A stretch of DNA of 64,000 bases. Source: Bryum argenteum (lineage: Eukaryota > Streptophyta > Bryopsida > Bryales > Bryaceae). The stretch spans positions 12,039,601 to 12,103,600 of the forward strand of contig CM073322.1 in assembly GCA_037043015.1 (NCBI GenBank), read 5' to 3'. The notes beneath the pieces are model-generated. The model saw only the letters and a program-made list of their open reading frames with translations, did no database searches and had not been told where the DNA came from. Positions 57,623 through 64,000 of this stretch are shown here, piece after piece; within the stretch, counting starts at the first letter, position 1; each line of letters opens with the position of its first letter. A program made the position numbers and the translations under genes.

Positions 57623-57888
57623 ATATGGGTAAGGGCATGATATGGGTACGCCCTCCAAAAGTAGTGTGATTTTTTAAAATAATTTGAAAAAATGGTAAAA
57701 AAAAATTTTACCAAAAAATGTTTTTGGTAAAAAAACGATATTGAAAATTTATTCTAACCAGATGGTATTATAGGTGACATGGCTATGGGGTTAAAAAGGA
57801 ATTTCTGGCACATATATAATGAATTACACATAGGTCGCGCATAATGAGATGCGTCGTAGTGGTACTCATATTGTGCCCTTACCCATAT
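57623..57888. mobile_element. MITE M4 (about 266 bp)
   Basis: The left end ATATGGGTAAGGGCATGATA pairs with the complement of the right end (ATATGGGTAAGGGCACAATA), continuing into ATGGGTAC / ATGAGTAC. The interior is AT-rich. Confidence 0.75.
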
Positions 57889-58229
57889 TTGCTAGGTTAA
57901 TTTGTCACTTTGGTGCTCTGATTAAAGGTAAAGAATTTAATTTCGCAAGCGAGTTATTGGATTGATCCGGATTATTTTGAGTATTTCCAGAGCATACAAA
58001 TGACAGTACTATAATTCCTAAACAAATGGTGTTCTCGGCAAGTGGTGTTTGACATTCTCAATGTTTTATATAGCTACTTTTGCTTGTCAAGACATAATTA
58101 GGCCCTTCTCTAATTTTTTTGATAGAAAGGTCTTTCAAGCCCCAAAAGCATAGCTCCTTTGCAATGGCACTTAAGGATTAAGGTATGGGTTACTTATGGG
58201 TGTTACTTATGGAATTCTATTGGCGTTTC
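57889..58229. other. Intergenic DNA, no gene seen
   Basis: About 340 bp of AT-rich sequence with no features. Confidence 0.5.
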
Positions 58230-58553
58230 TTAACCCTTATGAATAGGGCATCATAAATAGTGCACTTTTTGAACTTGGGCATCATGAGTAAACCAATCAA
58301 CGATGAGCTTGCAACCTCCTACAAGGTTATGTACAACTCCAACCTACCTACCACAATCCTTTCAAACCACAATATCACTCATACAAACAGTAAAATGTGA
58401 TTTAAACTGTAAAATTTCACTTTTTGAATACATCACAAGAAGGTGACCAATTTGATATCAAAATATTAGTGAAAAGTTCATTACAGTGAGAGCTACGGAG
58501 CAGATTCTGTTGGAAAAGAGCCCCTCGCGCTCTCTTGGGCGTTTAAGGGTTAA
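58230..58553 (+). mobile_element. MITE M1, copy 3
   Basis: 324 bp, from TTAACCCTTATGAA to GGCGTTTAAGGGTTAA, same orientation and core as the copy at 40366. Confidence 0.8.
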
Positions 58554-60096
58554 TTAGCCCAACACCGTTCTACATTCTTAAAAGAAAAATGATGAGTCTC
58601 TAAGTTCTAGCAAAGGGAGAATGCACTAAACACGTCTCAAAAAGCGCCACTACATGTCGGTATACACTTCGGACGGTAAAGCCAAAACATTTCCACGACA
58701 TTTGGATCTTCGATACGAGGCGTTTGAGATAAGCAAGATTTGGAGTATAAACTACTCGTGAGTTTAGTGCGCCCGCAAATCGAGGTTAGTGTTGCTTGCA
58801 GAATTGTATGGGTTGAAGAGGAAGATACCATATGATCCTTGCTTTTGCTGGTGGATGGCAATACCAAGTTTGTGCGTAGCCATGCCCAATGTGTGGGGGC
58901 CTCACCACCAGCAGTATCATTAGAACCCGTTTTTCGCACCAATACTTGCACCTGAAAACGATCTCCTAATTTCTCGAAGCAGATTCGCAAATAAATTTGT
59001 TGCCCGTAAAAATTTTTATCCAAAATATTACTGCTATAATGTTATAATTTTAGTACAAAAAGGAATATATCTTGAGGCAAGAAGCTAGTATTATCCTAAG
59101 TCCATGTTGACCAAGGTTGTCAGTGACCTATTGTTTGAATGTCTACATGTTCGTTTGAACAAAGGACTATTTTTTTAATGTACATTCCTCACATTGCTGA
59201 ATTGAATAAGTCTTTTCATTGATGATTCTCCCCGTTATAAATCAAACAAAAAATTGTAACTAGAGGTTTCAGATAAGTTAGCAAAGGTGGGAAAATGTTA
59301 AACTAATAACTAAAATTTGATAGTAACATGAATCTAGAAAGTTCAATGGCACAAGGTAGGAGCACCCAATTCTCACCAAATACCTAAAATTGGTGAAATG
59401 TGGGGATGAAGTATGATCTAATACATAAGTTAAGCCTTGAAAATAGGGCATGTCATACTTTAGTGTATTCCATGTGTATACACATGATTATATTCCATAT
59501 GTACAATTGATCAGTTTTAGGTTCGGGATCGGAATTGGGTGTTCCTATGGGTCACGGCCTCCCCACTTTGACAACAAAATACAGACTCTTCTGTTGATGA
59601 TTAAATTTACGGACTCGTCTCTTTTGGTACACATGTGAAGGACCGGACAATGCACACATGATACAACGGGCTTTGACATTATCATCAAGTGATCATCAAG
59701 TCTGCATGAGGAAAGCCTTCGGTACAATTTGTGTTCACCCATGGAGAATGTGATTCTGACCATTCAAAGGGGTAGGCTATTATACTTTTAAAATGCTCAA
59801 CCAAGAATGTCAATGATTAGGTCAATGTTTACATGGATGGGTAGATGCCTTAATTTGTTGGTGTAAACTTGAGCTAGGTTGTAATGTCATAAGTGTTATA
59901 ACCCTACTTGTATTGTTGGCAATGATAGATGGAGGAAGAGAATTATTTAATTACACCTATTCACTCCAAATGATGACATGTCAAGTTAGCATATGTTAGA
60001 TCATCGATACTAAAAAAATTAGAGTCTATGAATTTTTGATATCATGTTTTCTTCATGTTTCACATGTATATATTTGATTATAAAGTTATACTACAT
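58554..60096. other. Intergenic DNA, no supported gene
   Basis: The longest frame is 128 codons on the minus strand (58637-59023), Ser/Thr/Leu-rich with no motif I recognise. Composition and lack of introns or neighbours do not support it as a gene. Confidence 0.4.
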
Positions 60097-60099
60097 TTA

Positions 60100-60583
60100 G
60101 GGTATCCTCAATCTACACGTTATATTGTCTCGCTAACGACACTTTTGTCGAGCAGACAATTCCTTGCCCCATCCCTCCGATACAAAGCGATTGCACTATT
60201 TTAGTCAAAGCAATTCCTCTTCTCTTGCCGATGTATTTGTCTTTTTTGGCGGAACCTCCAAGCTTTGACGGTATATACGGTCAACTATGGATATGGCGGC
60301 AACTCAAGAGTCACAACCGAGTCCTCTTTTACTTACTCCACCTTCATTGCCATGTTTGAAAACTGTTCAAATTCCCTTATTCCTAATTTTGTTCACTTAC
60401 TTGCATGTCATTTCCATTTTTCAATATTGCACGTTGGAGCCAAGCCTCATCCAACTCACCTTGGAACCTGTCATATGTTGGGGCACGTTCTAGGGTAATG
60501 ACCCCACCATATTTGCGGGACAATTTTATTCCCACCAAATGGAGATAAGGGGGTACTTTGTCATTTCAAGATTGAGGATGCCC
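60100..60583. mobile_element. MITE M5 (about 484 bp, Harbinger/Tourist-like)
   Basis: The left end GGGTATCCTCAATCT pairs with the complement of the right end (GGGCATCCTCAATCT). A TTA on each side (60097-60099, 60584-60586) fits the 3-bp TWA duplication of PIF/Harbinger elements. Confidence 0.7.
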
Positions 60584-60864
60584 TTAATCAAATCATGAAA
60601 ATTCTAGCAAAAAAATATTGGAAATAGTCCAATAAAATATGCTTAGATTAATGAGGTTAAAGTCTTGTACAATTACTTCTCTAATGTGATATCTCACAAA
60701 TGGGCATAATTCTACTCTTAGACCACAATGATTGCCTCACCATGAGTGAAGCTACAGCTGCATAATGGAGCATGTCCACCACAGCACGTAACGAAACAAC
60801 TCATTGATAGATAGCAGCTCAACGATCTCCCTGCGTTGTTCCCTTTTTTCGCAAGCAAATGAAG

Positions 60865-61475
60865 AAGAATGAAAAGTGAAAAGGAAGAGAATGCCAGTGC
60901 GAAAATCTGCCGAATGCGCGATCAAAAGTAAAGCGTCTGTTACATAATCGCGCTCGCAAATTGATATGTCAAAAAATCCGTAGCAAACTTGCTTGAATCG
61001 TTTATCACATTGCAGGCTGTTAACTTACGAGGAGATAGAGGAGTTGCAACACAAGCGTTTACGAATATTCGCTGTTTGCAAATTGCACGGAAATTTAAGC
61101 GGAGGAGAAATTCGCCACAAAACAATGACTGAAAAGTGAATGCCAGTGCGGAAATCCGACTTTCGATCAACCAAATCCACGATCAAATTGGCGCATCGGC
61201 AAACTTGTTGTTACTTTATCGCGCACGCAAATCGATGTGTTAATTTGTTGATTACGCTGCAGCCAATTTGATTGTCAAAGCAGATTATTCGTTTATTTGT
61301 AGAATGTTGTAGCAGAGAAATGAATAGCGAAAACTAGTAATAGTCAGAGTTACAATCCGGCTTTAGATCAACCGACTAATGGATCAAAAGTGAAGCATCT
61401 GTTACTTAATTGCGCACGCGGATTGATGTTATTTTATTGATCAAATTTCGGTTATCACGGTGCCGGCTGTTATGG
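60865..61475 (+). repeat. Three degenerate direct repeats upstream of the glucanase gene
   Basis: Units starting near 60865, 61125 and 61315 share the order AAAGTGAATGCCAGTGCGGAAATCCG, then GATCAA words, GCATCTGTTACTTAAT-like, CGCGCACGCAAATTGATGT and a GC-rich GCAGGCTGTTA end. Spacing is about 190-260 bp. Possibly a promoter-proximal duplication. Confidence 0.6.
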
Positions 61476-61861
61476 TGCAGAAGAAGATCGAAGAGGAAGA
61501 GACAGAGGCTACGGAATACGAGGTCAAGTTGTCGTTCAAGAATATTCTCCGGTTAGCAAATTACTCGGAGAATCTTGATCGAGGTAGCAGGTAATCACCT
61601 GATCTGATTCCGCCTGCCTTCTGTTGGAGCTTATTTTCTTTTTTTAGTAAACCAGGAGCAAAAGCTTTTTGTTGAATGTTTTCTTGCCTTGAAGTGGTCC
61701 TCGCGGCCGAAAAGAAACGTCGATCGGAAAGCAATCGCGGACGAAATCGCGATTGACTTCGTCGTAAAAAAAATATACTGTTTAATTCCCGGTGATGCAG
61801 CGTCGCCGCAGCAGTACGGGCTGCAGGAGCTTGGGCCCGGAGGCGCCGGCCTTCAACAGCA

Positions 61862-61867
61862 TATAAG
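61862..61867 (+). promoter_or_regulatory. Candidate TATA box of the glucanase gene
   Basis: TATAAG in GCATATAAGAGTTGCC, about 520 bp upstream of the ATG, which implies a long 5' UTR (or a UTR intron). Single weak motif. Confidence 0.35.
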
Positions 61868-62383
61868 AGTTGCCTACCTCGGCCATTGCACACTCAATTT
61901 CATCACCTGAGCTCGATCAACAGTTCAAAGGCAGTTGATAGCTCAATCGGCTCAAGCTTCTCAAGATTGAAGCTTCAGCCTGCGAAGCTGATAGTTGTGA
62001 TCGAACCACGATTCAGCTGATTGAGAGTTAATTGTCCGAGTTTTCGAGTTGAAGACTTTCGTTGAACTGTCTTTTTAGCTTGATGCCAGCTGAGAGTCCT
62101 AATTATTGATTTCTTTTCGAGTATTGAGCGGCGAGATTATCGACAGTAGACTCGTAGTGAGCCGCGAATTTTCTGATTGTTTGAGTGAGTGGGAGATTCG
62201 TGATCATTCTCGGTGAGCTAAAGCGCAATTGTTGTTCCTGTCTCGAGTACCTAAACTGGCCGAGAGGAGTTGTATGGAAATTACAAACTACTGGGAAACG
62301 CATCTTGTTTCTACACAGCAAGATAAATTTCGCTTTTAAATAGAGCTTCTGAGCTCTGAAAAGAGTACCGCTGAGCTGAGAAA

Positions 62384-64000
62384 ATGGCCAAGGGAAACTA
62401 CGTCAACTCAAAGATGCTGCTGATTTTGCTTCTTGCTCTGTGCCTTACACTTAGTGTTTGGCAATGCGAGGCACAAGCTGGTAAGAACACGTAATGCTCA
62501 AATTTCAGCAATTAGTGTAACGCTTCTTCGCCTTTGCTGCGCAAACAGTTGATCGCTTAATTTTCACTTGCTTGTTGCTCTTACAGTTTGATTTCTTTTG
62601 AGGACTCGTGAATTGGACTTGCTACAGAGAGTCGAGAGCCGGAAAACAGGGGAGGTTGAATGGTAGAGCGTTGCATGGAATTTGATACTTGCAGAATTTC
62701 TTCGGTTCGCTGCGTGAAGTTGTATTGAAATGTGAGATTGAATATTTGCAGCTGGATACGGACAGCAATCGCTCGCGATGGGCATCAATTACGGACAACT
62801 TGGCGACAACCTTCCGAGTCCTGCGGACGCAGTGGCAGCAATCAAGGCAATGAAAGCAGGAAGAGTGAAGTTATTCAATCCAAATGCAGCGATCCTGACA
62901 GCGCTTGCCAACAGCGGCATGGAAGTAGTGGTGACAGTTCCGAACGAGGAGATTGTCGGAGTAGGCGCAAGCGCGGCTGCCGGCGATGCGTGGATTCAGC
63001 AGAACGTGGCGCCTTATTATCCTGCAACAAACATCGTCGTCATCCTGGTCGGAAACGAAATTTTCACTGGAACTACCTTTCAATCGACATGGACGTCCCT
63101 CGTCCCTGCAGTTCAAAACCTGTATGCTGCGCTACAGAGCCGAGGGTGGTCAGGGCAGATTAAAATCTCCACTGCTGTAGCACTCGACGTTCTGGCAACT
63201 TCATTTCCTCCTTCCACCGGCACATTCCGCAACGACATTGCAATGCCCGTCATGCAGCCGTTGCTGTCGTTTCTTACTACAACAAGCTCATATTTGTTCG
63301 TGAACGTGTACCCGTTTCTGACATACACCACCAACACCGATATCAGCATCGGATACGCCATGTTCGCTGCAAGCGCCACCAACGATGTGATCGACGGCTC
63401 GCTAAGGTACACGAATTTGATGGACGCGCAGCTGGACGCAGTGTACGCGGCTGGAGCGCAGCTCGGATTCGGAGGTCTGAGGCTTTCTGTGGGAGAGACA
63501 GGGTGGCCTTCGGCAGGCGATACCACGCAACCTGGTGCTTCAGTCGACAACGCTGCAGCTTACAATCGGCGATTGGTACGCAAGGTGATGTCTTCAACGC
63601 AGGTCGGCACTCCCATGAGGCCCGGCATTGTCATCCCCACCTACATTTTCGCATTGTTCAATGAGAATCAGAAGCCTGGAGCTGTCACTGAGCGCCACTG
63701 GGGACTTCTGTACCCTAACCTAACCCCAGTTTACTCCATCGACCTCACTGGACAAACGGAGGAGAGCGCTTACACCAACCCTCCACCAATTCTTGCCACT
63801 GCTCCCATGAGCTCCACAGGATCCGGCACCTGGTGTATCAGCAATGCAGCCGTTGATGCTGCTACTCTGGAGAACGGTTTGAACTTCGCTTGTGGCGCTG
63901 ATGCAGCTTTTTGTACTGCCATTCAACCTAACCAGAGCTGCTACCTTCCCAGCACGGTTGCCGCCCATGCTTCCTGGGCTTTCAACAATTACTACCAATC
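62384..64000 (+). CDS. Glucan endo-1,3-beta-glucosidase (GH17) with C-terminal X8 domain, runs off the window
   Basis: Exon 1 62384-62480 and exon 2 from 62752, GT-AG, phase 1. Residues 1-31 are a signal peptide (MLLILLLALCLTLSVWQCEA). The GH17 barrel starts GINYGQLGDNLPSP. The acid/base Glu is E135 in LVGNEIF and the nucleophile is E281 in SVGETGWPS, both intact. An X8/CBM43 domain begins near residue 393 (GTWCIS..) with the usual Cys pattern (FACGADAAFC, SCYLP) and is cut by the window end, so any GPI signal is out of view. Expected role: hydrolysis of callose (beta-1,3-glucan) at the cell wall or plasmodesmata. Confidence 0.92.

Noticed and set aside
58637-59023. 128-codon minus-strand frame
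   Set aside because: No family resemblance, no introns or supportive context; left as intergenic.
1-64000. CRISPR arrays, rRNA and canonical tRNA genes
   Set aside because: Looked for regular short repeats with unique spacers, rRNA-like conserved words and complete tRNA box pairs with clover-leaf context; none seen apart from the SINE.

Overview
The window looks like nuclear DNA of a land plant. Host genes have many short GT-AG introns, the proteins match plant families (a plastid PDZ-rubredoxin protein, a GH17/X8 beta-glucanase, a plant condensation-domain protein), and TTTAGGG-type telomere-like motifs occur inside it. The protein flavour and the repeat content suggest a seed-free plant (moss, liverwort, lycophyte or fern) rather than a flowering plant; this is inference.

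Layout. 1-28 kb is a nest of mobile elements with no host gene I can support. Three members (A, B, C) of one family of TIR DNA elements lie at <1-4.3, 10.84-12.69 and 15.6-27.5 kb. They share imperfect terminal inverted repeats of about 300-400 bp. A and B are short derivatives. C is about 12 kb and carries two long divergent reading units: a leftward unit with a ParB-like (DGQH) segment followed by a methyltransferase-like segment and an acidic tail, and a rightward unit resembling DUF7869/DDE-type transposase-like proteins. Between them lies an AT-rich spacer with a short, extremely GC-rich island. A second repeated unit (five copies between 4.3 and 15.6 kb) carries a long polypyrimidine leader and a small two-exon gene of unknown function. 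A Tc1-like DD34E transposon with clean TIRs sits inside element A, and L1-type LINE fragments fill gaps.

28-36.4 kb holds decayed retroelement remains (Ty1/copia and another gag remnant), minisatellites and a three-unit tandem array. 36.4-48 kb is the host-gene island: an ethylbenzene-dehydrogenase-type (DOMON-like) secreted protein with two apparent GC-AG introns, a TraB-like pseudogene fragment, a condensation/acyltransferase-fold protein and an ENH1-like PDZ-rubredoxin gene. 49.1-55.4 kb has a tRNA-derived SINE and a complete-length Ty3/gypsy chromovirus with identical LTRs and a 5-bp target duplication. 55.4-60.6 kb is intergenic with several MITE families. 62.4-64 kb is a GH17 beta-1,3-glucanase gene that runs off the window.

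Two MITE families have the TTAA|CCC...GGG|TTAA architecture of piggyBac-type elements. The best candidate for an undescribed system is element C. All homology calls were made by eye from motifs; no database search was possible.
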